Source of the DNA: Sporosarcina sp. FSL K6-2383
GTDB lineage: Bacteria; Bacillota; Bacilli; Bacillales_A; Planococcaceae
Direction: 5' to 3'
Assembly (NCBI RefSeq): GCF_038618305.1
Contig: NZ_CP152017.1
Coordinates: 3,484,501 to 3,548,500, forward strand
DNA: 64,000 bases
Shown here: positions 25,781 to 35,316 of the stretch, piece after piece
Layout of the letters: every line of letters starts with the position of its first letter
Position numbering within the stretch: the stretch's first letter is position 1
Made by a program: the position numbers and the translations under genes
The notes under the pieces: generated by a model
Told to the model about the DNA's origin: nothing
The model's input: the letters and a program-made list of their open reading frames with translations, nothing else
Database searches by the model: none

Positions 25781-26902
25781 TCACCGAAATCTCACACTAT
25801 AATGCCTCATTGACTTGGGTATTCCTTTTAACTCGAGTGCCCCACTGTATACTAAATACCGAATTCTATGTTCTAAAAAGAAAATATCTATATGCGTATC
25901 TGTTCGCTCCACTATTTCTCCAAGCAAACTTCCTGTCTTGATAAAATCTTTCGATCCTTGCTCATCATGAAGCTTTTTCAGTGTTTCAAGGATAAGAGGA
26001 TCATAATGATGTTCTGGCACACCTTGAATTTCATTGTCTTTCCACACACGTAAAACATCTTTCGTTTGGGCTAGTTTTTCCCACTCCCGATGAAATTGAG
26101 TCCGCATGATATCTGATAATGGTTTAATTTCTTTATTTTTCTCAGAAAATGTCCTTACAATTTCCGATTCCATTTGCCCCGTATGAAAAATAGGTTGTCC
26201 CTCTTCAGCAGCATTGGATTTTTTATAGAGTTCCGTAGAATTCACAAGAAAAATCTCATTTGCTTTATCTCGCAATAAATAAAGAAAAAATCGGAGACCT
26301 ATTTGTTCATCAGCATTATTTCCATACCAAAGATAAATTTGCCTATGACCAGCTATATCCTCAATCTCACGCAACGTATTGCTCACTTTATTGTCCTGTT
26401 CATAATCATCAAACTCATAGTTAATATTCTCAAATAGCCATTCTTTTCGGAAGTTTCGACCCACTTCTTTATCTAACTTCCACAACGGTCCAGTCGAAAA
26501 GCTGTCTGGAAATCCAATGACAGTATTCGGTTTTTCAAGTCCTACTCTTAAAGAACCTGCTGCCGATTCTGAAGTAACGATATGCACCGCACCCAATTGA
26601 TCCTCGGGTCCCTTTACCTGTCGAGCCTTTTGAATCTGCTGATTGATTTCCTCTACCATCTCATTCATACCATCCTGATTTATAAAGAATCCTATTTCTT
26701 CAATCGGCTGGTTTCCCCTGTGATCAAACGTTTTAAAATTGGCTTCATGATTGATTTCAAATGTCTCAATCTTGTCTAGATTATCCATAAAACCTGACAT
26801 CGTTACGTATTGTTCTGTTTCTATGTGATAAACAAAAACGATATTGGGTTCCACAAAAAAGTAGATAAATCGATCTTTGACTTTCGTTTTTATTTGAATC
26901 AA
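25781..26902 (-). CDS. DUF1835 domain-containing protein
   Basis: About 373 residues. From about residue 104 the protein shows the DUF1835 pattern: GAVHIVTSESAAGSLRV, then FPDSFSTGPLW and IYLWYGNNADEQIGLRFFLYLL; the C-terminal 80 residues match the usual companion DUF3658 region. Function is unknown for the family. The first in-frame start is TTG directly abutting GGGAG, which is poor; the true start could be a few codons later. It follows the SLAP-domain gene by 18 bp and may be cotranscribed. Confidence 0.75.
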   Translation of the reverse strand: MIQIKTKVKDRFIYFFVEPNIVFVYHIETEQYVTMSGFMDNLDKIETFEINHEANFKTFDHRGNQPIEEIGFFINQDGMNEMVEEINQQIQKARQVKGPEDQLGAVHIVTSESAAGSLRVGLEKPNTVIGFPDSFSTGPLWKLDKEVGRNFRKEWLFENINYEFDDYEQDNKVSNTLREIEDIAGHRQIYLWYGNNADEQIGLRFFLYLLRDKANEIFLVNSTELYKKSNAAEEGQPIFHTGQMESEIVRTFSEKNKEIKPLSDIMRTQFHREWEKLAQTKDVLRVWKDNEIQGVPEHHYDPLILETLKKLHDEQGSKDFIKTGSLLGEIVERTDTHIDIFFLEHRIRYLVYSGALELKGIPKSMRHYSVRFR

Positions 26903-26920
26903 CTCCCTGTATATAGTTCT

Positions 26921-27289
26921 CTAATTTTGAATCACATATTGTGCAGCCTGTGATATCTGATTGGATTCTGAAAAAATAAATGTCCAGGGCATTGTTGTTT
27001 TTCCAGCAATCTCACAAGGCACACTGAATAGACTTGTAGCGATTTTCTCATCCCTTTCTAGGTAAGTAACAATTGCATCTTGTATATGTAAGGTGGTTTC
27101 CTCGCAATTATGAATAAGCACAGCAATTAATAATTCACCTTTATGATTTTTAGCTTTCCATAGAAATGTAAAATGAATGCCATCCTCAAGGTGCAGTGCT
27201 TGTTCTTGGAATGTTTTTCCGATTTTTTCTCGATCACTTGGGGCAATTGTTTTATCCCATGCGGATTCAAAATATAGCTTTTGCATCAT
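26921..27289 (-). CDS. SLAP-domain protein
   Basis: A 122-residue protein with the SLAP pattern: LYFESAWDKTIAPSDREKI at the start, AVLIHNCEETTLHI in the middle and TTMPWTFIFSES near the end. The domain is named after an accessory-Sec S-layer assembly protein of Bacillus. There is no signal peptide, so the protein is cytoplasmic. GGAGGAGG lies before two adjacent ATG codons. Likely first gene of a pair with the DUF1835 gene. Role unknown. Confidence 0.7.
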   Translation of the reverse strand: MMQKLYFESAWDKTIAPSDREKIGKTFQEQALHLEDGIHFTFLWKAKNHKGELLIAVLIHNCEETTLHIQDAIVTYLERDEKIATSLFSVPCEIAGKTTMPWTFIFSESNQISQAAQYVIQN

Positions 27290-27461
27290 CGTTCCTCCTC
27301 CGTTTGGTCGCGCAATTAATGGTCTTTCTATTGTAACAGGAATTTCTTTGTTTATTATCCTTGGCGGGACCTTAAAGAGGGGATAAGGAGAAGAGGAGAA
27401 TCATCATTTGGGAAGTAAAAATACGCCTAAGACAGACCACCTTAATTGCGGAAAAAAATAT

Positions 27462-27509
27462 AAACCATAGGCACTCTTTTCATTATTTGAAAGAGTATCT
27501 ATGGTTTTA
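27462..27509 (-). terminator. Terminator of the radical SAM gene
   Basis: AAACCATAG/CTATGGTTT outer stem with an inner ACTCTTT/AAAGAGT stem. On the minus strand ATTTTTTT follows. It is 60 bp past the stop. Confidence 0.8.
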
Positions 27510-27569
27510 ATTTTGGAATCAAGTACTTTTTTAGTTTCACTGCCAACAACAAATCAAAGTTATAATTTA

Positions 27570-28445
27570 CTAAACCCCAAATTTCTGTCTATACCCACAC
27601 TTCCTACACATTTCTTCAACTGCTTCTCTTCTAGAAAAACCATCGACAAGATTAGTTGCTCGCTCTCCCTCGATAATGTCAGAAAAAGATGTTTCCTTCA
27701 CATTTCCCAAATTGATGACGCCTTCTCCGTCGAGACAGCAAGGGACAACTGTTCCATCTACAAGAATAGCAGCTTGGTTGCGAAGTGCATGACAAAATCC
27801 TTTGCCATCATCCTCAGGGGCCAGCAGACTCGGCCATTGGAATTCATGGTCTTGATTGAGATAGACGTTGTTCGTAATTTTTACGCCTTTACCTGGCTGT
27901 ACTTTTTCTTCAATCCTGAAGTCTAAGTCATACTCATTCTCCAAAATCTCCAACGTTTCACGGTTTCTTCTCTTCGCTACATCATTTTTATGTTCTTGTT
28001 GAAGATTCCATAAACGATACGAAATAATCGTACTAAATTCTTTAGCCTCACGTACAAATTCAAGAATATCGCCCAAATACTTTTCCCGATTTTCTGAGCC
28101 TTCGTGTCCGTCAAAACTATGTAACGAAAAGTTTATTTGACGCAAAGCTGGTTTCCCCAGTAACTTCTTGGCATTTTTCTTAATAAGCGTCCCATTCGTC
28201 GTGATATTCACCTTAAATCCCTTGGCGTGCGCAGCATCCAATAATTGATCGATTCTTGGATGCATAAGCGGTTCACCTTTTACATGAAGATAAATATACT
28301 TCGTGTGGGGACTAAGCTGATCTAAAATGTCGTTAAAGGCATCCAGCTTAATAATTTTGGGGTCCCTGATTGTCGGAGGACAGAAGCTGCACGCAAGATT
28401 ACAAACGCTTATGATTTCAACATACACTTTTTTAAATGTTTTCAA
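27570..28445 (-). CDS. Radical SAM/SPASM-domain protein
   Basis: A 291-residue enzyme. The radical SAM cluster is CNLACSFC (Cys15, 19, 22). Characteristic later strands are YIYLHVKGEPLMHP and VNITTNGTL. The C-terminal SPASM region supplies further cysteines (FCHALRNQ, VPCCLDGEG, CRKCGYR) for at least one auxiliary cluster. Such proteins modify peptides or small molecules, but no peptide precursor gene was seen nearby and the substrate is unknown. The TTG start at 28445 has only a weak ribosome site. Confidence 0.87.
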   Translation of the reverse strand: MKTFKKVYVEIISVCNLACSFCPPTIRDPKIIKLDAFNDILDQLSPHTKYIYLHVKGEPLMHPRIDQLLDAAHAKGFKVNITTNGTLIKKNAKKLLGKPALRQINFSLHSFDGHEGSENREKYLGDILEFVREAKEFSTIISYRLWNLQQEHKNDVAKRRNRETLEILENEYDLDFRIEEKVQPGKGVKITNNVYLNQDHEFQWPSLLAPEDDGKGFCHALRNQAAILVDGTVVPCCLDGEGVINLGNVKETSFSDIIEGERATNLVDGFSRREAVEEMCRKCGYRQKFGV

Positions 28446-28531
28446 GACTTATTCACCATTCCAGTTCTTTAATTATCAATATATCCTTATTCACTTTAAC
28501 AAAGTTTACTAACTTTGAGGGTAATACTTCG

Positions 28532-29185
28532 TTAAAGATACATCAAATGCCCATTCCTCGCCAAATACTCTTCTTTCTCTTTATAATCTGGCATAATACT
28601 ACCCACCCGTCTCCAAAATGAGCGATCATGATTCATATGATGTATATGGCATAACTCATGGATAACCACGTAATCGATGACTTCAATCGGGGCCATTGCC
28701 AACCGATAATTAAAGGTTAGATTTCTATCCGAACTACAACTTCCCCATTTCGCCTTGGACTCCACTATTTCAATCATTTTAGGATTTACTTTAAGTTGTT
28801 TTTGATAGACTTTTACCCGTTCTGCTGTAATCGCCTTACAACTGTTGATATAGAACCTTTTGAGATTTCTCTTGAGAGTCTCCTCATCTAATCCATTTAT
28901 CTCGATTAATTCATGAAGAAAATGTTCTTTCCCGAGGTACAAGAACTTTCCCTTTGTATGATACTCCCTTGCCTTTGGGATTTCCCGAGCTGCTACGATT
29001 TCATGGATTTTCGCTAAAATCTGTTTCCCATTACTGTCGATTGCACTGACAATCTGTTCTTCACTTGTACCTTTTGGTGCCTTAACCGTTATAAAACCAA
29101 ACGGATCTATATGAATGGATAACTTCTTCCTACTGCTATACTGGACATTAATTTTGAGAATTTCATTTTCAATTGTAACTTTCAG
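28532..29185 (-). CDS. YgjP-type zinc metallopeptidase (M48-like), non-standard start
   Basis: The C-terminal half carries the zinc motif HELCHIHH and WGSCSSDRNLTFNYRL, the hallmark of the YgjP/SprT-like family. The first ATG/GTG/TTG in frame is at 28942, giving only 136 residues, yet the frame is open and family-like for 81 codons more (LSIHIDPFGFITVKAPKG is the conserved N-terminal strand pair). An in-frame stop lies just beyond 29218. The best candidate start is CTG at 29185, 10 bases after AAGGGAG, giving 217 residues, close to the usual size. An ATT start or an old frameshift are alternatives. Confidence 0.65.
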   Translation of the reverse strand: MKVTIENEILKINVQYSSRKKLSIHIDPFGFITVKAPKGTSEEQIVSAIDSNGKQILAKIHEIVAAREIPKAREYHTKGKFLYLGKEHFLHELIEINGLDEETLKRNLKRFYINSCKAITAERVKVYQKQLKVNPKMIEIVESKAKWGSCSSDRNLTFNYRLAMAPIEVIDYVVIHELCHIHHMNHDRSFWRRVGSIMPDYKEKEEYLARNGHLMYL

Positions 29186-29320
29186 TTCGTTCTTTCTCCC
29201 TTCAATGTAGAAGAAGTCTTAATGGTTTTGACAAGCTTCAGAGCGCATCATTTTCATAACTGGACATCTTAAGATAATCATACCCTATCCCTACCGGAAC
29301 ATGGTACCTCTTCCGCTCAA

Positions 29321-29360
29321 TTAAAAAACGCAAGGATTCACTAAAGAATCCCCGCGCTTT
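29321..29360 (-). terminator. Terminator of the cDPG-synthetase-like gene
   Basis: GCGCGGGGATTC and GAATCCTTGCG pair with G-T wobbles, and TTTTTT follows on the minus strand. It begins 12 bp after the stop codon. Confidence 0.85.
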
Positions 29361-29372
29361 CGTATCGGATAG

Positions 29373-30716
29373 TTACTTTACAGCCATATGTTCTTGTATA
29401 AACCCTTTTAAAATCCCACTTAAATTAGGACCACCAACTTCGTCTAAATCATAATGCACACGCGTAAATGGTTTATTAATCGTAATAATACGGGATAAAT
29501 CCATTGGTGTTCCAATAATTACCGCATCACAGTCCGTATTATTGATAGTTTCTTCAAGATCCTTCAATTGTTGTTCACCGTACCCCATCGCAGGCAAGAC
29601 GCTTTGAACATGTTGATATTTGTTAAACGTATCGATTAATGAACCAACTGCGAATGGACGTGGGTCAACTAATTCTTTGGCGCCTAAACGTTCGGCCGCA
29701 ACTGTACCTGCACCAATTTTCATCTCCCCGTGTGTTAACGTCGGACCATCTTCAACGACTAATACACGTTTCCCAACAATGATTTCTGGATTATCAACCG
29801 TAATTTTTGACTCCGCTTTAATAATCGTACTAGTAGGGCTTGCAAATTTAATATTATTTTCAACAATTTGAATGGCTTCTGCCGTTGCACTATCAATTTT
29901 ATTAATAATCGCAACATCAGCTGTTCGTAAACTCACTTCACCAGGATAGTATTTCAACTCATGACCTGGACGATGCGGATCCAATACAGTAACCGCTAAA
30001 TCGGGCTGGAAGAAAGAGAAATCATTATTTCCTCCGTCCCATAAAATAACATCACAGCCATCCGGATCATTTTCAGCTGCCGCTAAAATATCTGCATAAT
30101 CAACACCTGCATAGATAATATTTCCACGGGCCACATGTGGCTCATACTCTTCCATTTCTTCAATTGTACAATTATGTTTCTTCAAGTCCTCCACTGTCGC
30201 AAAACGTTGAACACGTTGAGCATTTAAATCGCCATAAGGCATTGGATGTCTCACTGCAACAACTTTTAAACCGTGCTCCAACAGCGTTTCAATAATTTTT
30301 CGTGACGTTTGACTTTTACCCGTTCCAGTACGCACAGCACAAACCGAAATAACTGGTTTATTACTCTTTAACTGCGTCCCTTTTGGTCCAAGAAGCGTGA
30401 AATTCGCACCCGCTGCATTGACAATTGCACCAATACCCATCACATCTTCATATGCAATATCGCTGTATGCAAACACACATTCATCCACATCCAACTCTTC
30501 AATCAACGTCGGCAGTTGGTCTTGTGAATAAATCGGAATCCCCTCTGGATAAAGTTCACCTGCTAATTCACTTGGATATTTACGTCCATCTATATCAGGT
30601 ATTTGAGTTGCCGTAAAAGCGACAACATTATACGCTTCATTATTACGATAAACAGTATTAAAATTATGGAAGTCTCTTCCTGCAGCACCTATAATAATTG
30701 TATTTTTTCTCTCCAT
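29373..30716 (-). CDS. Cyclic 2,3-diphosphoglycerate synthetase-like P-loop protein (COG2403)
   Basis: A 447-residue protein. The N-terminal 120 residues are Rossmann-like (IIIGAAGRDFHNFN); a P-loop follows (GTGKSQTS at 131-138) with the metal/base motifs VILWDGGNNDF and IINKIDSA. The family is typified by the enzyme of hyperthermophilic methanogens that closes 2,3-diphosphoglycerate to the cyclic trianhydride. Bacterial members exist but their reaction is not settled. ATG at 30716 follows AGGAG by 9 bases; a TTG directly before it is also possible. The gene has its own consensus promoter and a strong terminator, so it is expressed alone. Confidence 0.75.
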   Translation of the reverse strand: MERKNTIIIGAAGRDFHNFNTVYRNNEAYNVVAFTATQIPDIDGRKYPSELAGELYPEGIPIYSQDQLPTLIEELDVDECVFAYSDIAYEDVMGIGAIVNAAGANFTLLGPKGTQLKSNKPVISVCAVRTGTGKSQTSRKIIETLLEHGLKVVAVRHPMPYGDLNAQRVQRFATVEDLKKHNCTIEEMEEYEPHVARGNIIYAGVDYADILAAAENDPDGCDVILWDGGNNDFSFFQPDLAVTVLDPHRPGHELKYYPGEVSLRTADVAIINKIDSATAEAIQIVENNIKFASPTSTIIKAESKITVDNPEIIVGKRVLVVEDGPTLTHGEMKIGAGTVAAERLGAKELVDPRPFAVGSLIDTFNKYQHVQSVLPAMGYGEQQLKDLEETINNTDCDAVIIGTPMDLSRIITINKPFTRVHYDLDEVGGPNLSGILKGFIQEHMAVK

Positions 30717-30748
30717 CAAAATTCACTCCTAGAATTACAATTTTCATA

Positions 30749-30777
30749 ATTATAACCTTTAGTGAATATTAATACAA
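30749..30777 (-). promoter_or_regulatory. SigA promoter of the cDPG-synthetase-like gene
   Basis: On the minus strand TTGTAT and TATAAT are 17 bp apart, 33 bp before the start codon. No operator was noticed. Confidence 0.75.
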
Positions 30778-30839
30778 CATTTTTTTTGAAAGAGTGACCC
30801 TACGTTAAGGTATAATGTACGATATGATGCTTTATTCAC

Positions 30840-31283
30840 TTAACTCTTCTTGAATACTTTTAATAATGTTGCATAAAATCCACTCTTATCCTTTTTTAAC
30901 GGCTTCGCAATCGGGATTTCTTTTTTTACATAAATCTCATCTTTATCAATCGCATAGTCATATGCGAGGACTAGACCAATTTTAGATTGATGATTTTTAT
31001 TGGTGACGATTGTAAAATCCACATGATATTTGGAAGCGACCTTCACATATTTCGACAACTCTTCATAATACATATGTCCATTCAAGTATAGACGGGCCTC
31101 TCTATTTCCTTTTAGGGCCTCCTCGACTTGTTGATAAATACCGCTTTCTCTCACTTGTTCCTGCGTAAGAGCAATCACGATACGTTCACGAATTGTACCA
31201 AGAAATTTCCGGCGTTCTGCTGGCTTCGTTTCTTTAGCGCCATAAAAGCCGCGCTGAAGATAATCATCCACATTGTTTGACAC
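30840..31283 (-). CDS. yueI: YueI family protein
   Basis: A 147-residue cytoplasmic protein matching the Bacillales DUF1694 family (YueI): DDYLQRGFYGAKETKPAERRK at the start, FLGTIRERIVIALT, and the central LYLNGHMYYEELSKYV. Function unknown; the fold is RNase-like in general appearance only and I make no functional claim. GTG start with GGGAGGTG 8 bases upstream. Single gene. Confidence 0.88.
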   Translation of the reverse strand: MSNNVDDYLQRGFYGAKETKPAERRKFLGTIRERIVIALTQEQVRESGIYQQVEEALKGNREARLYLNGHMYYEELSKYVKVASKYHVDFTIVTNKNHQSKIGLVLAYDYAIDKDEIYVKKEIPIAKPLKKDKSGFYATLLKVFKKS

Positions 31284-31382
31284 CGAAATACACCTCCCGC
31301 CAAATCTGATTATACTTGTGCTACTACTTCAATTGATATGACTACACTAGCACACAGCATAGTTACACGGATGACAGACAAT

Positions 31383-32621
31383 TTATTCTTCAAGTACACT
31401 TAGTCCTGTTTTTACTTTACTAGGCAATTCAAAGAAAGGCTGAATATCTTGGACATATTCCAATACGCCTAAAAATTCTCCTGCTTCATTAGAAATCGCT
31501 TTATAAGTAAGATGAATGTATTGATCATTCTTTTTGAACCACATACTTTCAGAGGTTCGTTTACCTGTTTTAAGATCACGAATTAATGTCATGACCTTCT
31601 TCAAACTTTTAGGTGGATGACAATTTGCTACGTTACGCCCTATGGAAATAGGCGTACGCACTAGCATCATTTCTGATGCTTCTGTCATTTCATTGAAGTA
31701 TTTAAACAGATCATTTTTATCAACAAATGTTATTTCCAATGGTAGATTGTTGAAAATGAGTGTGGCTTCTTCTGTCGTTAAGTAGCCGCCCCCGCCAAAA
31801 ACTACATCTTGAGTTGTCGATGGTTCAGTTGTGGCTTTATCTACATCCACAGATTTAGGCGTCCATCTTTCAATAGGAGCTTCGATCATCGTATAGCCAA
31901 ACGCATCGCTTTCACTAGCAATGGCTAGCCAATCATCTTCACTAAATATCGATTGAAGGATTGGTAAAAGTATTGCCTCTTCTTGAAAAATCATTTCCTT
32001 AAACTTCGTTTCAAACGCATCGTATCTTTTTCGAAAGCGTGCAAAATCTCCGTCTGGAAGTTGGACGATTTGTCTTTTAGCAGCCTGATATAAGACACGA
32101 ATCTGATCATCCACCAACCACACGGTTCTAATAGGAGAATAATGGCCATATCGTTCCATGATCGGAAAAAAGAGCTTTTCCTTACGATTATAATGGTTAT
32201 GAAATTCTCCTAATCGAAATAGTAAATGCCTTAATTCGTCTAGCCTATCTGTTTCTAAAGGTTGATTCTCTTCCATTGATTCCAAAAGGCGATTGATTTG
32301 ATTCAAAACAATTTGACAGGCGGTATTTTCTTCTTTATAAATTTGAACTGGATGATAAATGTCGAATGTTTCCGTTACATTCGTTATGCTGCCATATAAA
32401 TCAGGATGGATACTCGAAAACCGCTTAACATCCTCAATTGTAATGCCGTAGTCACCATTTAGTAATTCTAATTGTATGAGCCATACATCAACAACACTCA
32501 CTTGTTTAAAATATTGTTCAAAATCTGATTGGATTTTTTCTGATGAACCTCCGTGTCGTAAGCGAAGTAAGAGTTCTTTTAAAATATGAATTCTTTTTAT
32601 ATCAAATTGTACATTCAACAT
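31383..32621 (-). CDS. DUF438/hemerythrin/PAS-domain protein
   Basis: A 412-residue cytoplasmic protein. The N-terminal 80 residues match DUF438 and are followed by a hemerythrin-like region with HNHYNRKEKLFFPIMERYGH (ligand-type His/Glu) and a second EEAILLP part; a PAS-like domain closes the protein (ITFVDKNDLFKYFNE, then GRNVANCHPPKS and LVLEYVQ-like end). The combination suggests sensing of oxygen, NO or redox state, but the output is unknown. ATG at 32621 with GAGGTGG 5 bases before it. Confidence 0.82.
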   Translation of the reverse strand: MLNVQFDIKRIHILKELLLRLRHGGSSEKIQSDFEQYFKQVSVVDVWLIQLELLNGDYGITIEDVKRFSSIHPDLYGSITNVTETFDIYHPVQIYKEENTACQIVLNQINRLLESMEENQPLETDRLDELRHLLFRLGEFHNHYNRKEKLFFPIMERYGHYSPIRTVWLVDDQIRVLYQAAKRQIVQLPDGDFARFRKRYDAFETKFKEMIFQEEAILLPILQSIFSEDDWLAIASESDAFGYTMIEAPIERWTPKSVDVDKATTEPSTTQDVVFGGGGYLTTEEATLIFNNLPLEITFVDKNDLFKYFNEMTEASEMMLVRTPISIGRNVANCHPPKSLKKVMTLIRDLKTGKRTSESMWFKKNDQYIHLTYKAISNEAGEFLGVLEYVQDIQPFFELPSKVKTGLSVLEE

Positions 32622-32688
32622 TTTTTCCACCTCATATCAATTTTTGATGCTATAAGGTATTCAGTGTTATTGTATACAAAACAAAAAT

Positions 32689-33255
32689 TTAAACCTTTAG
32701 CGAGCCTCGGAAACCGCGGGCGCCATAGTAAGAATCTGCCCCATTATGATAGGTAAAGACAGTGTCATAACGACAATCGCAAAAGAGAGCTCCACCTAGC
32801 TTTCGAATGTTAGCAGGTGTTTGCACCCAGCTAGACGTTTTCAAATCGAAATTGCCAAGCTCCTGCAATTCCCTATATTGTTCCTCCGTTAAAAGTGCTA
32901 TGCCCATATCGGTAGCCATACTCATCGCATTATTTTCCGGTTTATGTTTTTTCCGAGCCTCCAGTGCTTCAAGATCGTAGCAAATACTTCTGCGACCTTT
33001 AGGGCTTTCAGCAGAACAATCATAAAAAGTATATTCGTCTAACTCTTTATCATAGCGAACAACATCCGGTTCACCACCAGTTTGTTCCATCTCATAAACC
33101 GACCACAGTTTTTCAGCGTTCGCTTCCAGCTTCGTTTGGACTTCAGCCCATTCAAGTCCCTGATGACGATTCATGTTTGCCTCAAAACGAAGCTTTAATT
33201 TCTTGAGTAATTCCTCACGTTGTTCTTGTAACAATTCCTTGTTTCTATTCGCCAT
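32689..33255 (-). CDS. DUF4256 family protein
   Basis: A 188-residue protein. Typical family parts are FEANMNRHQGLEW, SVYEMEQTGGEPDVV, DCSAESPKGRRS and the closing FCDCRYDTVFTYHNGADSYYG region. Function unknown; family is widespread in bacteria. ATG at 33255 has GGAGG 8 bases upstream; the eleven codons before it in frame are not needed. It lies 47 bp after the YitT-type gene and could be cotranscribed. Confidence 0.82.
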   Translation of the reverse strand: MANRNKELLQEQREELLKKLKLRFEANMNRHQGLEWAEVQTKLEANAEKLWSVYEMEQTGGEPDVVRYDKELDEYTFYDCSAESPKGRRSICYDLEALEARKKHKPENNAMSMATDMGIALLTEEQYRELQELGNFDLKTSSWVQTPANIRKLGGALFCDCRYDTVFTYHNGADSYYGARGFRGSLKV

Positions 33256-33302
33256 TTTAATTTCCTCCTTTATTATGGTGCCAATCACCTAAAGAACAGC
33301 GC

Positions 33303-34178
33303 TCAATGCATCTCTTTTTTCTTGAAGTTGCCGCCCTTCACTTCTGCCACATCATACACAGCTACAAAAGCATGTTTGTCGATTTCATGAATGATTTCTT
33401 TCATTTTGCTATCCTCTAGACGGTTAATAATACAAGTGATTTCTTTAAAGTTTTCGTTTGAAAAACCGCCTTCAATTTGGCTATACGTTGCACTACGGCC
33501 TAATCGTTCACGTATCGTTTCAACCATTAATTCTGGTTGATTTGTTATAATTTTAAAGGTCTTAGAGCCACTTAACCCTTCTTCAACGAGTGCTATCACC
33601 TTAGATGCGATAAAATAGGCAATTCCTGATAAGAAAGCTCCTTGAAGACCAAATACGAACGAGACAACAATAAACACAAATAAGTTTAAGAATAAAATAA
33701 GGTCACTCGTTCCAAAAGGTAATCGTCGGGAAAGTAGTACTGCTAACATATCAATCCCATCCAACGCACCACCATTGCGTAAGGCGATCCCCATCCCAAC
33801 ACCGATGATAATACCTCCAATGACTGTTACTAACAACGTATCTCCTTCTATAATTGTGGGGATGCGATGCATAACGCTCGTCCCATATGCGAGTGAAGCG
33901 ATGCCAATCACAGAATACAACGCAAAACTTTTACCAAGTTGGTAATACCCCAAAATGACGAATGGAATATTCAGTACTGCAATTAAAATACCAAGAGGCA
34001 AACCAAATAATTGTGAACCTACAATACTTAGTCCCGTCACGCCACCATCTGAGACATTATTCGGAATTAACACCGCCTCAAGTCCATATGCGGTTATAAA
34101 TGCACCAATCATAACGGCTATCGCCTGTAATACCATTTTAAATCTATTTGTTTTTTTTGCCCCACTAACAGTCCCCAT
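33303..34178 (-). CDS. YitT family membrane protein (DUF2179)
   Basis: A 291-residue protein with five to six membrane helices in the first 190 residues (start: VLQAIAVMIGAFITAYGLEAVL; GGVTGLSIVG loop) and a C-terminal cytoplasmic DUF2179 domain ending in AFVAVYDVAEVKGGNF. Function is unknown; members may be transporters. ATG at 34178 with GGTGG before it. A sequence resembling the yobV-yobU spacer site lies 121 bp upstream. Confidence 0.88.
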   Translation of the reverse strand: MGTVSGAKKTNRFKMVLQAIAVMIGAFITAYGLEAVLIPNNVSDGGVTGLSIVGSQLFGLPLGILIAVLNIPFVILGYYQLGKSFALYSVIGIASLAYGTSVMHRIPTIIEGDTLLVTVIGGIIIGVGMGIALRNGGALDGIDMLAVLLSRRLPFGTSDLILFLNLFVFIVVSFVFGLQGAFLSGIAYFIASKVIALVEEGLSGSKTFKIITNQPELMVETIRERLGRSATYSQIEGGFSNENFKEITCIINRLEDSKMKEIIHEIDKHAFVAVYDVAEVKGGNFKKKEMH

Positions 34179-34298
34179 TTATTTTCCACCAATCTTCATT
34201 TATTGACGCTTGAATAAGGATGAAAATCATCATTATAGCCGCTCTCTATTATATATTATGCCACTTTTAGTCATAATTTTCATTTATCAAATCAGCTT

Positions 34299-34315
34299 GT
34301 CAAAAAAGTGTCACC
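34299..34315. promoter_or_regulatory. Possible YobV-type site upstream of the YitT gene
   Basis: TGTCAAAAAAGTGTCAC resembles, in reverse, the GTGTCACTTTTTGACAT found in the yobV-yobU spacer. Weak evidence, two sites only. Confidence 0.3.
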
Positions 34316-34336
34316 ACGAAAATTCATGTCCACCGC

Positions 34337-35299
34337 TTATTGATGATATAAGCCTAATCTATCTTGTAAACATTTCAAGACTTCTTCGGGCACTTCCCTA
34401 AACCTGATATCCTCACCTAAGAAAAGCAGCCAATTTGTTATATCAGCCAATTCTTCGGGTATATTAACATTGATAAAAGCTTTCAGAACTGCTGTAGCTT
34501 GGTAGGGATTTGTATAGGAAATTGAAAACCTTAAAGGATGGTATTTTTTGAACTGAGCAATTGCCTTTGGACCCAATTCTATAACGAGGTTGATTATTTC
34601 CTCCTGCTTACTTAGTTTTTCCAAAATCTTTTTCTTAGTTACTCTTTTCTTTGCGATGTATGGTTTTACATCCGTGATGTGGTCGACAGGAAAAATCCTT
34701 CTCTTTTCTTCCTTTAAGTCAAACCCTTCAATTTGCCATAGGCTTTTTTCACGATAAAGATGCAAGGTGTAAATGAGATAAGACTTTATTTCCTTGCCCT
34801 CTTTGGTGGTAATCAATACATGGCTATCCAAAAGAAGCAGCTGGATAAGTTTTTCTAACATAGGATGAGGGAGGTCTGATAGATCAAGTAAATCTGGATT
34901 GTTAGGATTGGTCCCTTCGAATAGCAAGATTTGATTTAATAAAACGAGGGTATCTTGTTGATTTTCTGGAATAAGGCCAAGTAATTTTTCAGCTAAAGAT
35001 TGGCGACTTTTTAAATAGGGCAGCTGTTGATTTCTTGAGGCCATAAAAGCAATAAAAAGCGCTTTGACTTCATTATCGGTAAAGCGAATAGAAGGAAGGA
35101 TGGAGTTGCTCATGACAGAATAGCCGCCATCCCTTCCAACCTCTGCATCTAGTGGCATCCCCATCGCTTCAATTTCTCGAATATCTCGAATCGCAGTTGA
35201 GCGGGAGATATTAAATTCCCGCATAATTTCAGTAATTGTGAAGTAAGATCGGTTGTTGATATACCGCATGATTGTATTAATCCGTTCAACTTTTTTCAT
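34337..35299 (-). CDS. yobV: YobV-like HTH/WYL transcriptional regulator
   Basis: A 320-residue DeoR/YafY-type regulator. N-terminal HTH (FTITEIMREFNISRSTAIRDIREIEAMGMPL), then a middle region, then a WYL-type ligand domain (LYREKSLWQIEGFDLKEEKRRIFPVDHIT) and C-terminal extension. The gene is divergent from a GyrI-like effector-binding protein, the same arrangement as yobV/yobU of B. subtilis. GGAGG with good spacing before ATG. Likely controls the divergent gene. Confidence 0.85.
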   Translation of the reverse strand: MKKVERINTIMRYINNRSYFTITEIMREFNISRSTAIRDIREIEAMGMPLDAEVGRDGGYSVMSNSILPSIRFTDNEVKALFIAFMASRNQQLPYLKSRQSLAEKLLGLIPENQQDTLVLLNQILLFEGTNPNNPDLLDLSDLPHPMLEKLIQLLLLDSHVLITTKEGKEIKSYLIYTLHLYREKSLWQIEGFDLKEEKRRIFPVDHITDVKPYIAKKRVTKKKILEKLSKQEEIINLVIELGPKAIAQFKKYHPLRFSISYTNPYQATAVLKAFINVNIPEELADITNWLLFLGEDIRFREVPEEVLKCLQDRLGLYHQ

Positions 35300-35316
35300 T
35301 TTGACCTCCTAAACAG

